A DNA stretch of 64,000 bases from JAJZGK01 sp035538795 (GCA_035538795.1 DATLJS010000038.1:27581-91580); one strand, 5' to 3'; positions 53,064-61,927 are shown, numbered from the stretch's first letter. The notes: generated from the letters alone by a model not told the origin. Program-made: numbers and translations.

Positions 53064-53079
53064 TGCAATAACTATGCCC
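53064..53079 (-). promoter_or_regulatory. Sigma-54-like promoter of draT
   Basis: On the minus strand the element reads GGGCATAGTTATTGCA. Its GG (53078-53077) and GC (53066-53065) are separated by exactly 10 bp, with a perfect TTGCA at -12. The expected transcript start, about 53053, leaves room for the GAGGGGG ribosome-binding site before ATG 53029. Confidence 0.55.
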
Positions 53080-53146
53080 TTAAATTTCGTACGGAAGAAG
53101 CGGCGGCTTTGCTGGGATCGCACGGAAATGTCCGCAATCGCCGGGC

Positions 53147-53162
53147 TGTGCCGCTTCGGACA
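53147..53162. promoter_or_regulatory. NifA box 1 between draT and nifH
   Basis: TGTGCCGCTTCGGACA is an exact TGT-N10-ACA match. It lies about 130 bp before the nifH -24 and 77 bp before the draT -24. Confidence 0.65.
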
Positions 53163-53176
53163 TTGTTGTCGGGGTT

Positions 53177-53192
53177 TGTCGGATTCAGTACA
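53177..53192. promoter_or_regulatory. NifA box 2 between draT and nifH
   Basis: TGTCGGATTCAGTACA is an exact TGT-N10-ACA match. Its centre is about 100 bp before the nifH -24 and 107 bp before the draT -24, near the distance typical for NifA sites. Confidence 0.75.
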
Positions 53193-53283
53193 GGGGCGTA
53201 CAGAGCCGGAAAAAGGTGGGGAACTCTTCTGAAGACAAGGGAAAACAACGGGTTTTGGTGATGCTGAAAGCCTCTTTCGCGTT

Positions 53284-53299
53284 TGGCACGGTGGTTGCA
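53284..53299 (+). promoter_or_regulatory. Sigma-54 promoter of nifHDK
   Basis: TGGCACGGTGGTTGCA matches the -24/-12 consensus TGGCAC-N5-TTGCA exactly. The nifH ATG is 72 bp downstream. Confidence 0.95.
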
Positions 53300-53370
53300 A
53301 TCACCAATCTCGACGCGGTGGCTATGCCCCGCTGAAGAGTTTCAAACCGGAGCATAGAGGAGCATCATCC

Positions 53371-54243
53371 ATGAGCGCACTTCGTCAGATCGCTTTCTAT
53401 GGCAAGGGTGGTATCGGTAAATCCACCACGTCGCAGAACACCCTGGCCGCCCTGGCCGAAATGGGGCAGAAGATCCTGATCGTCGGCTGTGATCCCAAGG
53501 CCGACTCCACCCGCCTGATCCTGCACGCCAAGGCCCAGGACACCGTGCTGCACCTGGCCGCCGAGGCCGGTTCGGTCGAGGACCTGGAGCTGGAAGACGT
53601 CCTGAAGTTCGGCTTCGGCGGCATCAAGTGCGTCGAGTCGGGCGGCCCGGAGCCGGGCGTCGGCTGCGCCGGCCGCGGCGTGATCACCTCGATCAACTTC
53701 CTGGAAGAAAACGGCGCCTACGAAGGCGTGGACTACGTCTCCTACGACGTGCTGGGTGACGTGGTGTGCGGCGGTTTCGCCATGCCCATCCGCGAAAACA
53801 AGGCCCAGGAAATCTACATCGTCATGTCCGGCGAAATGATGGCTCTGTATGCCGCCAACAACATCGCCAAAGGCATTCTGAAGTATGCCTCCACCGGCGG
53901 CGTGCGCCTCGGCGGCCTGATCTGCAACAGCCGTCAGACCGACAAGGAACTGGAACTGGCCGAAGCCCTTTGCGAGAAGCTGGGCTGCAAGCTGATCCAC
54001 TTCGTGCCGCGCAACAACATCGTGCAGCACGCCGAACTGCGCCGCATGACCACCATCGAATATGCTCCTGACTCGGCTCAGGCCAACGAATACCGTCAGC
54101 TGGCCAAGAAGATCCATGAAAACAAGGGCAAGGGCAACATCCCGACCCCGATCACCATGGAAGAGCTGGAAGAGCTGCTGATGGACTTCGGCATCATGGA
54201 AAAGGAAGACGAGAGCATCGTCGGCAAGGCCGCCAACGCCTAA
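53371..54243 (+). CDS. nifH: Nitrogenase iron protein NifH
   Basis: Dinitrogenase reductase, 290 aa. The homodimer passes electrons to NifDK with ATP hydrolysis. The P-loop is GKGGIGKST (residues 11-19). The 4Fe-4S ligands are C99 and C133 (GCAGRGVIT and GDVVCGGFAMP). R102 in GCAGRGV is the ADP-ribosylation site targeted by DraT, so the switch is intact. The codons are highly biased, as expected for an abundant protein. AGAGGAG lies before the ATG. Confidence 0.99.
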   Translation: MSALRQIAFYGKGGIGKSTTSQNTLAALAEMGQKILIVGCDPKADSTRLILHAKAQDTVLHLAAEAGSVEDLELEDVLKFGFGGIKCVESGGPEPGVGCAGRGVITSINFLEENGAYEGVDYVSYDVLGDVVCGGFAMPIRENKAQEIYIVMSGEMMALYAANNIAKGILKYASTGGVRLGGLICNSRQTDKELELAEALCEKLGCKLIHFVPRNNIVQHAELRRMTTIEYAPDSAQANEYRQLAKKIHENKGKGNIPTPITMEELEELLMDFGIMEKEDESIVGKAANA

Positions 54244-54251
54244 AGACGATC

Positions 54252-54278
54252 GGGCGCCGGTTCCCTCGGCCGGCGCCC
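54252..54278 (+). promoter_or_regulatory. Hairpin between nifH and nifD
   Basis: Perfect stem GGGCGCCGG/CCGGCGCCC with a 9-base loop in the 100 bp nifH-nifD gap, without a T-run. Hairpins at this place are known to stabilise nifH mRNA and raise NifH over NifDK. Confidence 0.65.
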
Positions 54279-54343
54279 CTCGCCTTCCGCCCGATGCCAG
54301 GCTTGTTTCTGGCGGGCGCTGAAAATTGACATAGGAGAAAGAC

Positions 54344-55783
54344 ATGAGTCTGGATGTCAAAGAAGAGCGTAAGGCTCTTATCGAAGAGGTGCTCAAGGAG
54401 TACCCGGAAAAGACCGCCAAGAAGCGCGCCAAGCACCTCAACGTGTATGAGGAAGGCAAGGCTGACTGCGGCGTGAAATCCAACATCAAGTCCATTCCCG
54501 GCGTGATGACCGTCCGTGGCTGCGCCTATGCCGGCGCCAAGGGCGTGGTCTGGGGCCCGGTGAAGGACATGGTTCACATCAGCCACGGTCCCGTCGGCTG
54601 CGGCCATTATTCCTGGGCCCAGCGCCGTAACTACGTGAACGGCACCATGGGCGTGGATTCCTGGGTGACCATGCAGATCACCTCGGACTTCCAGGAAAAG
54701 GACATCGTCTTCGGCGGCGACAAGAAGCTTGAGAAGATGATCGACGAGATCGAAAGCGTCTTCCCGCTGAACAAGGGCATCTCGGTGATGTCCGAATGCC
54801 CGATCGGCCTGATCGGCGACGATATCGAAGCCGTCTCGAAAAAGAAGGCCAAGGAAATCGGCAAGATCATCGCTCCGGTGCGTTGCGAAGGCTTCCGTGG
54901 CGTGTCCCAGTCGCTGGGTCACCACATCGCCAATGACGTCATGCGCGATTACGTCGTCGACAAGGCGGCCGGCAAGGAATTCGACGGCACCCCCTATGAC
55001 GTGGTCATCGTCGGCGACTACAACATCGGCGGCGATGCTTGGGCCAGCCGCATTCTGCTGGAAGAGATGGGCCTGCGGGTCATCGCCCAGTGGTCGGGCG
55101 ACGCCAGCGTGGCGGAAATGGAGCGCGGCTCCAAGGCCAAGCTGAACCTGATCCACTGCTATCGCTCGATGAACTACATTTGCCGCCACATGGAAGAGAA
55201 GTACGGGATTCCGTGGACGGAATACAACTTCTTCGGTCCCAGCCAGATCGCCAAGTCGCTGCGCGCCATCGCCTCGCACTTCGACGACAAGATCAAGGAA
55301 GGCGCCGAGCGCGTCATCGCCAAGTACCAGCCGCTGGTGGACGCCATCATCGCCAAGTACCGTCCGCGCCTGGAAGGCAAGCGGATCATGCTCTATGTCG
55401 GCGGCTTGCGCCCCCGTCACGTCTCGGACGCCTATGGCGATCTGGGCATCGAGGTGATCGGCACCGGTTACGAATTCGCCCATAACGACGACTATCAGCG
55501 CACCACCCACTACATTAAGGATGGCACGCTGGTGTACGACGACGTCTCGGAATTCGAACTGGAGAAGTTCATCGAGAAACTGCGCCCCGACCTGGTCGGT
55601 TCGGGCATCAAGGAAAAGTACGGCACCCAGAAGATGGGCGTGCCTTTCCGCCAGTTGCACTCCTGGGACTATTCGGGTCCGTACCATGGCTACGACGGCT
55701 TCGCCATCTTCACCCGTGACATGGACCTGGCTGTCAATAATCCGGTTTGGGGCCTGACCAAGGCTCCGTGGAAAGCCGCTTAA
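54344..55783 (+). CDS. nifD: Nitrogenase molybdenum-iron protein alpha chain NifD
   Basis: Alpha subunit of dinitrogenase, 479 aa, carrying FeMo-co. P-cluster Cys residues are in VRGCAYAGAK, ISHGPVGCGHYSWA and SECPIGLIGDD. The FeMo-co Cys is in SMNYICRHMEEKYGIPW and the FeMo-co His in FRQLHSWDYSGPYHG. Length and motifs show a normal Mo nitrogenase, not Vnf or Anf. The nifK ATG follows after 16 bp. Confidence 0.99.
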   Translation: MSLDVKEERKALIEEVLKEYPEKTAKKRAKHLNVYEEGKADCGVKSNIKSIPGVMTVRGCAYAGAKGVVWGPVKDMVHISHGPVGCGHYSWAQRRNYVNGTMGVDSWVTMQITSDFQEKDIVFGGDKKLEKMIDEIESVFPLNKGISVMSECPIGLIGDDIEAVSKKKAKEIGKIIAPVRCEGFRGVSQSLGHHIANDVMRDYVVDKAAGKEFDGTPYDVVIVGDYNIGGDAWASRILLEEMGLRVIAQWSGDASVAEMERGSKAKLNLIHCYRSMNYICRHMEEKYGIPWTEYNFFGPSQIAKSLRAIASHFDDKIKEGAERVIAKYQPLVDAIIAKYRPRLEGKRIMLYVGGLRPRHVSDAYGDLGIEVIGTGYEFAHNDDYQRTTHYIKDGTLVYDDVSEFELEKFIEKLRPDLVGSGIKEKYGTQKMGVPFRQLHSWDYSGPYHGYDGFAIFTRDMDLAVNNPVWGLTKAPWKAA

Positions 55784-55799
55784 ATAGGAGTGATGAATC

Positions 55800-57329
55800 A
55801 TGCCGCAGAGCGCAGAAAAGATCCTTGATCACTCCAAGCTGTTTAACGAGCCGGAGTATCAGAAGCTCTTCGAAGACAAGAAGCAGTTCGAAGGCTGCCA
55901 CGCTGAAGACGCCGTGGCTGCCCAGGCCGCTCACATCAACACCTGGGAATACCGCGAAAAGAACTTCGCCCGCGAAGCTCTGACCGTTAATCCCGCCAAG
56001 GCTTGCCAGCCGCTGGGTGCCGTTTTCGCGGCCGCCGGCTTCGAACACACCCTGCCGTTCAACCATGGGTCGCAGGGCTGCACGGCCTATTTCCGCTCGC
56101 ACCTGACCCGCCATTTCAAGGAGCCGTGCCCGGCGGTTTCCACCTCGATGACCGAGGACGCGGCGGTGTTCGGCGGCCTGCAGAACATGATCGACGGCCT
56201 GCAGAACGCTTATCAAGTCTATAAGCCCAAGCTGATCGCCGTCAGCACCACCTGCATCGCCGAAGTCATCGGCGACGATTTGCAGGCCTTCATCGCCAAG
56301 GCCCGCGAAAAGGGCAGCATCCCCGAGGACTTCCCGGTGGCCTACGCGCACACCCCGTCCTTCGTAGGCAGCCATGTGGTCGGCTACGACTTGATGGTCA
56401 AGGGCGTTCTCTCCTGCTTCTGGGACCAGACCGTCGAGCGCAAGCCGACCGCCAAGATCAACATCATCCCCGGCTTCGACGGTTATGTGGTTGGCAACAA
56501 CCGCGAACTGAAGCGCATCCTGGGTGAATTCGGCGTGGAATTCACCATTCTGGCCGACAGCTCGGACTTCTTCGACACCCCCACCGACGGCACCTATCGC
56601 ATGTTCGACGGCGGTACGAAGCTGGACGACGTGGCCGCTGCGGTGCATGCCAAGGCGACCATCAGCCTGCAGCAGTACTGCTCGACCAAGACCCTGGAAT
56701 ATGTCGCCGACAAGGGGCAGGAAGTCGCCTCGTTCCACTATCCGATGGGCGTGGCCGCCACCGATGATCTGCTGATGAAGATCAGCGAGATCACCGGCAA
56801 GCCGGTCCCCGCCACTCTGGAGCGTGAGCGCGGCCGTCTGGTCGACGCCATGGCCGACAGCTCCGCTTGGCTGCACGGCAAGACCGTGTCGATTTTCGGT
56901 GATCCGGACTTCGTCTACGGCATGGCCCGCTTCGCCATGGAGCTGGGCATGGAACCGATCCATTGCCTGGCCACCAACGGCAACAAGGAGTGGGTTGGCC
57001 AGATGAATGAACTTCTGAAGGGCAATCCCTATGGCGCCAAGGGCCAGGTCTGGGCCGGCAAGGATCTGTGGCACATGCGCTCGCTGCTGGCCACCGAGCC
57101 TTCCGAGTTCCTGATCGGCAGCTCCTACGGCAAGTATCTGGAAAAGGATCTGGGCATCCCCCTGATCCGCCTGACCTTCCCGATCTTCGACCGTCACCAC
57201 CACCATCGCTTCCCGACCTTCGGGTATCAGGGCGGCCTCCGGGTTCTGGTCACCATCCTGGACAAGATCCTGGACAAGCTGGACGACGATACCCGCGAAA
57301 GCGGCATCTCCTACGATCTGGTTCGCTAA
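55800..57329 (+). CDS. nifK: Nitrogenase molybdenum-iron protein beta chain NifK
   Basis: Beta subunit of dinitrogenase, 509 aa, sharing the P-cluster. The Cys motifs are NPAKACQPLGAV, NHGSQGCTAYFRSHL and STTCIAEVIGDD. The end of the chain is ESGISYDLVR, typical of NifK. It closes the nifHDK operon, followed by a terminator. Confidence 0.99.
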   Translation: MPQSAEKILDHSKLFNEPEYQKLFEDKKQFEGCHAEDAVAAQAAHINTWEYREKNFAREALTVNPAKACQPLGAVFAAAGFEHTLPFNHGSQGCTAYFRSHLTRHFKEPCPAVSTSMTEDAAVFGGLQNMIDGLQNAYQVYKPKLIAVSTTCIAEVIGDDLQAFIAKAREKGSIPEDFPVAYAHTPSFVGSHVVGYDLMVKGVLSCFWDQTVERKPTAKINIIPGFDGYVVGNNRELKRILGEFGVEFTILADSSDFFDTPTDGTYRMFDGGTKLDDVAAAVHAKATISLQQYCSTKTLEYVADKGQEVASFHYPMGVAATDDLLMKISEITGKPVPATLERERGRLVDAMADSSAWLHGKTVSIFGDPDFVYGMARFAMELGMEPIHCLATNGNKEWVGQMNELLKGNPYGAKGQVWAGKDLWHMRSLLATEPSEFLIGSSYGKYLEKDLGIPLIRLTFPIFDRHHHHRFPTFGYQGGLRVLVTILDKILDKLDDDTRESGISYDLVR

Positions 57330-57356
57330 TCAGCGGTTCAGTTCGGTCCTAACGAA

Positions 57357-57388
57357 ACGGCCGGAGGGACAACCCTCCGGTCGTTTTC
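57357..57388 (+). terminator. Terminator after nifK
   Basis: Stem ACGGCCGGAGGG/CCCTCCGGTCGT (one G-T pair) with an ACAA loop and a T4 run, 27 bp after the nifK stop. It ends nifHDK. Confidence 0.85.
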
Positions 57389-57511
57389 GTTTAAGGAGGG
57401 ATCGCGAATGGACTCTGTAGCCTGCTGAGTTTTTCCCGACAATCCAAGCCCCTCGGCCTTGGCGGGTGTGGCGGAGCCTATGAATGCTCCGCCGTCCTTG
57501 AAGAACTATCT

Positions 57512-58450
57512 CTAATATAAGCTTGGCACCTTCATTTCGTCCGGCACCGGGTGGCGGATATAGTCGGGATTGCGCACACGTTCGGGCAGGACGATGGCGG
57601 GATGTTCGACTTCGCCGTATTCGATCTGGCTCAACAGGTGCGAGATGCAGTTCAGGCGGGCGCGTTTCTTGTCCACCGCCTCGACCACCCACCAGGGAGC
57701 TTCGGGGATGTGGGTGCGTTCCAGCATGGCTTCCTTGGCGATGGTATACTGTTCCCAGCGGCGGCGGGATTCCAGGTCCATAGGCGACAGCTTCCACTGC
57801 TTGATGGGGTCGTCGATGCGCATCTGGAAGCGGAAATGCTGTTCGTCGTCGGTGATCGAGAACCAGTATTTCAGCAAGATGATGCCGGAACGGACCAGCA
57901 TGCGTTCAAATTCCGGGACCGAACGGAAGAACTCTTCGACTTCATCGTCGGAACAGAAGCCCATCACCCGTTCGACGCCGGCGCGGTTGTACCAGCTGCG
58001 GTCGAACAGCACCATTTCACCGGCGGCGGGCAGGTGGGTGGCGTAACGCTGAAAGTACCATTGCGTCCGTTCCCGCTCGTTGGGGGCGGGCAGGGCGGCG
58101 ACGCGGCAGACGCGGGGGTTGAGGCGCTGGGTGATGCGTTTGATGACGCCGCCCTTGCCGGCGGCGTCGCGGCCTTCGAACAGCACCACCACCTTCAGCT
58201 TTTGGTGAACTACCCAGTCCTGCAGCTTGACCAGTTCGCTTTGCAGGCGGAACAGCTCCTTGAAATAACGGTGCCGGGCCAAGGTTTCTTCCGGTATCCC
58301 GTCCTCGGACAGGTCGCCGAGCAGCGCAGCCATGCGGGCGTCGCCGTCGTCGTTCAACTCCATCTCGAACTCTTCGTCGAAATCGTCGCTGCGATCATCG
58401 CGGATGCGCTTGGCAAGACGGGTGTCGGGAGGAAAATCGTCGGGGGTCAT
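57512..58450 (-). CDS. ppk2: Polyphosphate kinase 2
   Basis: Soluble PPK2-family enzyme, 312 aa, that moves phosphate between polyphosphate and nucleotides. Walker A is EGRDAAGKGG (residues 92-101), Walker B is FDRSWYNRAG, and the lid region is RFQMRIDDPIKQWKLSPMD. The acidic N-terminus of about 60 residues is not conserved. It is the only gene on the minus strand between nifK and nifE. A role in energy supply for nitrogenase is possible but not shown. Confidence 0.93.
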   Translation of the reverse strand: MTPDDFPPDTRLAKRIRDDRSDDFDEEFEMELNDDGDARMAALLGDLSEDGIPEETLARHRYFKELFRLQSELVKLQDWVVHQKLKVVVLFEGRDAAGKGGVIKRITQRLNPRVCRVAALPAPNERERTQWYFQRYATHLPAAGEMVLFDRSWYNRAGVERVMGFCSDDEVEEFFRSVPEFERMLVRSGIILLKYWFSITDDEQHFRFQMRIDDPIKQWKLSPMDLESRRRWEQYTIAKEAMLERTHIPEAPWWVVEAVDKKRARLNCISHLLSQIEYGEVEHPAIVLPERVRNPDYIRHPVPDEMKVPSLY

Positions 58451-58542
58451 CGCACTCTCCGCAGGGACAAAATCCGGTGTCGGGCAGCTTAATGGATTTG
58501 CTTCCCATGCTTTCGTGACAGTTTGCGGACGCCTTTATCCCT

Positions 58543-58558
58543 TGTCGTATGTCCGACA
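58543..58558 (+). promoter_or_regulatory. NifA box of nifE operon
   Basis: TGTCGTATGTCCGACA is an exact TGT-N10-ACA match. Its centre is about 94 bp before the -24 element. The adjacent ACAAACGGCGGTTTGT is an extra dyad with opposite polarity. Confidence 0.78.
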
Positions 58559-58642
58559 AACGACGCGACAAACGGCGGTTTGTCGGCGCTTTATTGGCGA
58601 TGACGGATTCCGGAAGATGAGGATTCGTACCATTTTGTCGCT

Positions 58643-58658
58643 TGGCCTGAGCTTTGCA
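58643..58658 (+). promoter_or_regulatory. Sigma-54 promoter of nifE operon
   Basis: TGGCCTGAGCTTTGCA has GG at 58644, GC at 58656 and 10 bp between them, with a perfect TTGCA. The nifE ATG is 36 bp downstream. Confidence 0.85.
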
Positions 58659-58693
58659 TTGACCTTTCCACGGATCGCCGTCGGAGGGTCGCC

Positions 58694-60103
58694 ATGCTCA
58701 AGCGCAAGGTCGAAGATGTCTTCAACGAGCCCGGTTGTTCCACCAACCAGGGGAAGACGGACAAGCAGCGCAAGGCTGGCTGCTCGAAGCCCCTGACACC
58801 TGGGGCGGCGGCGGGCGGTTGCGCCTTCGACGGCGCCAAGATCGCCCTTCAGCCGATTACCGACTGCATCCACATCGTTCACGGTCCCATCGCCTGCGAG
58901 GGCAACGGCTGGGACAACCGCCATGCCAAGTCCTCGGGTTCGCAGGCGTTCCGTACCGGCGTCACCACCGACATGAGTGACCTCGACGTGGTGTACGGCG
59001 GCGAAAAGAAACTCTACAAGGCCATCAAGGAGGCCATCGCCCGCTTCGATCCGCCGGCGGTGTTCGTTTATCAGACCTGCGTGCCGGCCATGATCGGCGA
59101 CGATATCGTCAAGGTCTGCGAGGTGGCGACGGAAAAGCTGGGCAAGCCGGTGATTCCGGTCAACGCCCCCGGTTTCGTCGGTTCGAAGAATCTGGGCAAC
59201 AAGCTGGGCGGCGAGGCGCTGCTGGATTACGTCATCGGCACGGAGGAGCCCGCCGAGACCACGCCCTACGACATCAATATTCTGGGCGACTACAATATCG
59301 CCGGCGAATTGTGGCAGGTGGAGCCTTTGCTGAAGACGCTGGGCATCCGCGTGCTGGGCCGCATCACCGGCGACGCCCGCTATCACGACGTCACGGTGGC
59401 CCATCGCGCCAAATTGTCGATGATGGTGTGCAGCCAGGCGCTGATCAACGTCGCCCGCAAGCTACAGGAACGCTGGGGCGTGCCCTATTTCGAGGGATCG
59501 TTCTACGGCATCACCGACACCTCCACGGCTTTGCGCACCATTGCCCGCATGCTGGTGGAGCAGGGGGCCGACGCCGAACTGATCGGCCGCACCGAAGCGT
59601 TGATCCAGTCCGAGGAAACCCGCTGTTATGCCCGCTTGGCCCCCTACAAGGAGCGGCTGGAGGGCAAGCGGGTGCTGCTTTATACCGGCGGGCATAAAAG
59701 CTGGTCGGTCATCTCGGCCTTGCAGGACGTGGGGGTGAAGGTCATCGGCTCGTCGGTGCGCAAATCCACCGACAACGACAAGGAGCGGGCCAAGGATCTG
59801 ATGGGCGACGACGGCAAGCTGTTCGACGCCATCCCCCCCCGCGAGATGTACCGCATGCTGAAAGAGCGGGAAGCCGACATGATGCTGTCGGGCGGCCGCA
59901 CCCAGTTCATCGCTCTGAAGGCCAAGATGCCCTGGCTGGACATGAACCAGGAGCGCCATCACGCCTATGCCGGCTATGAGGGCATGGTCGCCCTGATCTC
60001 GGAAATCGACAAGGCGCTGTTCAATCCCATCTGGGATCAGGTGCGCACGCCGGCCCCGTGGGACGCCATCTGCGCTCCGGCCCCCCAGAAGAAGGAGGCG
60101 TGA
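58694..60103 (+). CDS. nifE: FeMo-cofactor scaffold NifE
   Basis: Alpha subunit of the NifEN scaffold where NifB-co becomes FeMo-co, 469 aa. It is a NifD homologue, with PGAAAGGCAFDGAKIALQPITDCIHIVHGPIACEG carrying NifE-type cysteines and VYQTCVPAMIGDD carrying the third. The nifN ATG follows 2 bp after its stop. It heads nifE-N-X-DUF269-DUF683-fdxB-nifQ. Confidence 0.97.
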   Translation: MLKRKVEDVFNEPGCSTNQGKTDKQRKAGCSKPLTPGAAAGGCAFDGAKIALQPITDCIHIVHGPIACEGNGWDNRHAKSSGSQAFRTGVTTDMSDLDVVYGGEKKLYKAIKEAIARFDPPAVFVYQTCVPAMIGDDIVKVCEVATEKLGKPVIPVNAPGFVGSKNLGNKLGGEALLDYVIGTEEPAETTPYDINILGDYNIAGELWQVEPLLKTLGIRVLGRITGDARYHDVTVAHRAKLSMMVCSQALINVARKLQERWGVPYFEGSFYGITDTSTALRTIARMLVEQGADAELIGRTEALIQSEETRCYARLAPYKERLEGKRVLLYTGGHKSWSVISALQDVGVKVIGSSVRKSTDNDKERAKDLMGDDGKLFDAIPPREMYRMLKEREADMMLSGGRTQFIALKAKMPWLDMNQERHHAYAGYEGMVALISEIDKALFNPIWDQVRTPAPWDAICAPAPQKKEA

Positions 60104-60105
60104 TC

Positions 60106-61470
60106 ATGGCCGAGGTGATCCATCCCCGCAAAAGCCTGTCGATCAATCCTTTGAAGATGAGCCAGCCTTTGGGCGGCGCCATGGCCTTCATGGGCATCGA
60201 AGGCTGCATGCCGCTGCTGCACGGCAGCCAGGGCTGCACCGCTTTCGGTCTCGTGCTGCTGGTCCGCCATTTCCGCGAGGCCATTCCTTTCCAGACCACG
60301 GCGATGAACGAGATCACCACTATTCTGGGCGGGGTGGAGAATCTGGAACAAGCCTGTCTGAACATCTACAAGCGCACCAACTGCAAGGTCATCGGCGTTT
60401 GCACCACCGGCCTGACCGAGACGCGGGGCGAAGACCTGAAGGGCGATCTCAAGCTGATCCGCCAGCGACATCCCGAATTGGCTGGTGTCGAGATCGTCTA
60501 TGTTCCCACCCCCGACTTCGCCGCCGCCCTGGAGATGGGCTGGGGCAAGGCGGTTACCGCCATGGTGGAGCAAATCGTTCAGCCGTCCCTGGGAGCGACT
60601 GAAGGGCAGATCAACATCCTGGCCGGCAGCCATCTGACCCCCGGCGACATTGAAGAAATCCGCGATCTGGTCGAGTCCTTCGGGTTGACCCCCATCGTCC
60701 TGCCGGACTTGGCCGGATCGCTGGACGGCCATGTGCCGGACCAATATATGGGCACCACTTACGGCGGCACCACCGTCGAGGACATTCGCGCCATGGGGCG
60801 GTCGGAGTTCACCATCGCCATCGGCCGACAGATGGGCCATGCCGCCGCCGCCCTCGAAGCCAAGGCCAACGTGCCGTTCGAGGTGCTGGAGCGCCTGACG
60901 GGGCTGAACGCCGTCGATCAGTTCATCGGTTTGCTGCAGCGCCTGTCGGGACGCTCGGCTCCCGCCAGAATCCGCCGTCAGCGCAGCCAGCTGCTGGACG
61001 CCATGCTGGACGGCCACTTCTATTTCGGGAACACGCCGGTCGCGGTGGCCGCCGAACCGGATCTGCTGTTCGCCATGACGTCGTGGCTGACGGAGATGGG
61101 AGCCAAGGTGGTTGCCGCCGTCACCAGCATGGAAAGTCCGATTCTGGAAAAGATTCCCGTCGAACAGGTGGTCGTCGGCGACATGGACGATCTGGAGCGC
61201 GCCGCCGCCGCGGCGCACGCCCGGCTGCTGATGACCCACAGCCATGGCCGTATGTCGGCGGAACGGCTGGGTGTTCCGTTGTTCCGCGTCGGCTTCCCCA
61301 TGTTCGACCGGCTGGGGGCAGCCCATCGCCGCACGGTGGGCTATCGCGGCACCCGCGATTTGATTTTTGAGGTCGGCAACCTGCTGATCGAGCATTCACA
61401 CGAGGCCGCGCCCGACGATTGGACGATTCCCGAAAGTGAGGATGCCCATGCGACGGCTACGACTCATTGA
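60106..61470 (+). CDS. nifN: FeMo-cofactor scaffold NifN
   Basis: Beta subunit of NifEN, 454 aa, homologous to NifK. It shows INPLKMSQPLGGAMAFMGIEGCMPLLHGSQGCTAFG. The Cys conserved in NifK after CxxTGL is GVCTTGLTETRGEDL here. ATG 60106 with AAGGAGG upstream is the start. nifX begins inside its last 23 bp. Confidence 0.97.
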   Translation: MAEVIHPRKSLSINPLKMSQPLGGAMAFMGIEGCMPLLHGSQGCTAFGLVLLVRHFREAIPFQTTAMNEITTILGGVENLEQACLNIYKRTNCKVIGVCTTGLTETRGEDLKGDLKLIRQRHPELAGVEIVYVPTPDFAAALEMGWGKAVTAMVEQIVQPSLGATEGQINILAGSHLTPGDIEEIRDLVESFGLTPIVLPDLAGSLDGHVPDQYMGTTYGGTTVEDIRAMGRSEFTIAIGRQMGHAAAALEAKANVPFEVLERLTGLNAVDQFIGLLQRLSGRSAPARIRRQRSQLLDAMLDGHFYFGNTPVAVAAEPDLLFAMTSWLTEMGAKVVAAVTSMESPILEKIPVEQVVVGDMDDLERAAAAAHARLLMTHSHGRMSAERLGVPLFRVGFPMFDRLGAAHRRTVGYRGTRDLIFEVGNLLIEHSHEAAPDDWTIPESEDAHATATTH

Positions 61471-61927
61471 CGGCAACGCGCAAGACGCGGACGAGATTGC
61501 AGGAGGACATATGAAGGTTGCCTTCGCCACGACCGACCTGAAAACGGTCGATTCCCATTTCGGCGGCGCCCGCCAGCTGGCGATCTATGACGTCGGCTCG
61601 GACGATTCGCGCTTCGTCGAAGCTTTGCAATTCGACAACGTCAGCTCCGAGGACGGCGATCACGACACCGAAACCGACCGCCTGAAGGCCAAAGTCGACG
61701 GCTTGCTGGGCTGCTCCTTGCTGTTTTGTCTGGCCATCGGCGGTCCGGCTGCGGCCCGCGTGGTGGGCAACAAGGTGCATCCCATCAAATTGCCGGCGCC
61801 CGAGGCCATTCCCGAGGTGATCTCGCGCGTGCAGGGCATGCTGAAGGGCAGCCCGCCGCCATGGCTGCGCAAAGTTCTGCAAGACGACAGCAAGAAGATG
61901 GATTTCCTGGACGAGGAGGAAGCATGA
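61448..61927 (+). CDS. nifX: FeMo-cofactor carrier NifX
   Basis: A 159 aa carrier of NifB-co/VK-cluster between NifB and NifEN. The fold is KVAFATTDLKTVDSHFGGARQLAIYDVG, continuing to LPAPEAIPEVISRVQGMLKGSPPPWL. I chose ATG 61448, with GAGG 6 bp upstream; ATG 61442 and GTG 61436 are in frame too. The N-terminal extension before KVAFAT is also seen in other NifX proteins. It overlaps nifN and the next gene. Confidence 0.93.
   Translation: MRRLRLIDGNAQDADEIAGGHMKVAFATTDLKTVDSHFGGARQLAIYDVGSDDSRFVEALQFDNVSSEDGDHDTETDRLKAKVDGLLGCSLLFCLAIGGPAAARVVGNKVHPIKLPAPEAIPEVISRVQGMLKGSPPPWLRKVLQDDSKKMDFLDEEEA

Larger units (their letters stand above)
53030..53370. other. Divergent draT-nifH control region
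   Basis: A 341 bp gap with two TGT-N10-ACA boxes whose centres are 30 bp apart (53154.5 and 53184.5). A strong sigma-54 promoter faces nifH and a weaker one faces draT. I see no ORF or RNA gene in it. Confidence 0.7.

Noticed and set aside
53030..53068. Longer draT starting at 53068
   Set aside because: The 13 extra residues would overlap the sigma-54-like element and lack DraT similarity; ATG 53029 has a strong ribosome-binding site.
54194..57206. Two long minus-strand frames opposite nifD and nifK
   Set aside because: They translate into Val/Asp/His-rich sequence without any domain; nifD and nifK are unmistakable.
58551..58585. A second NifA box before nifE
   Set aside because: TGT-N10-ACG is only a near match, and the ACA-N10-TGT dyad nearby has the wrong polarity.
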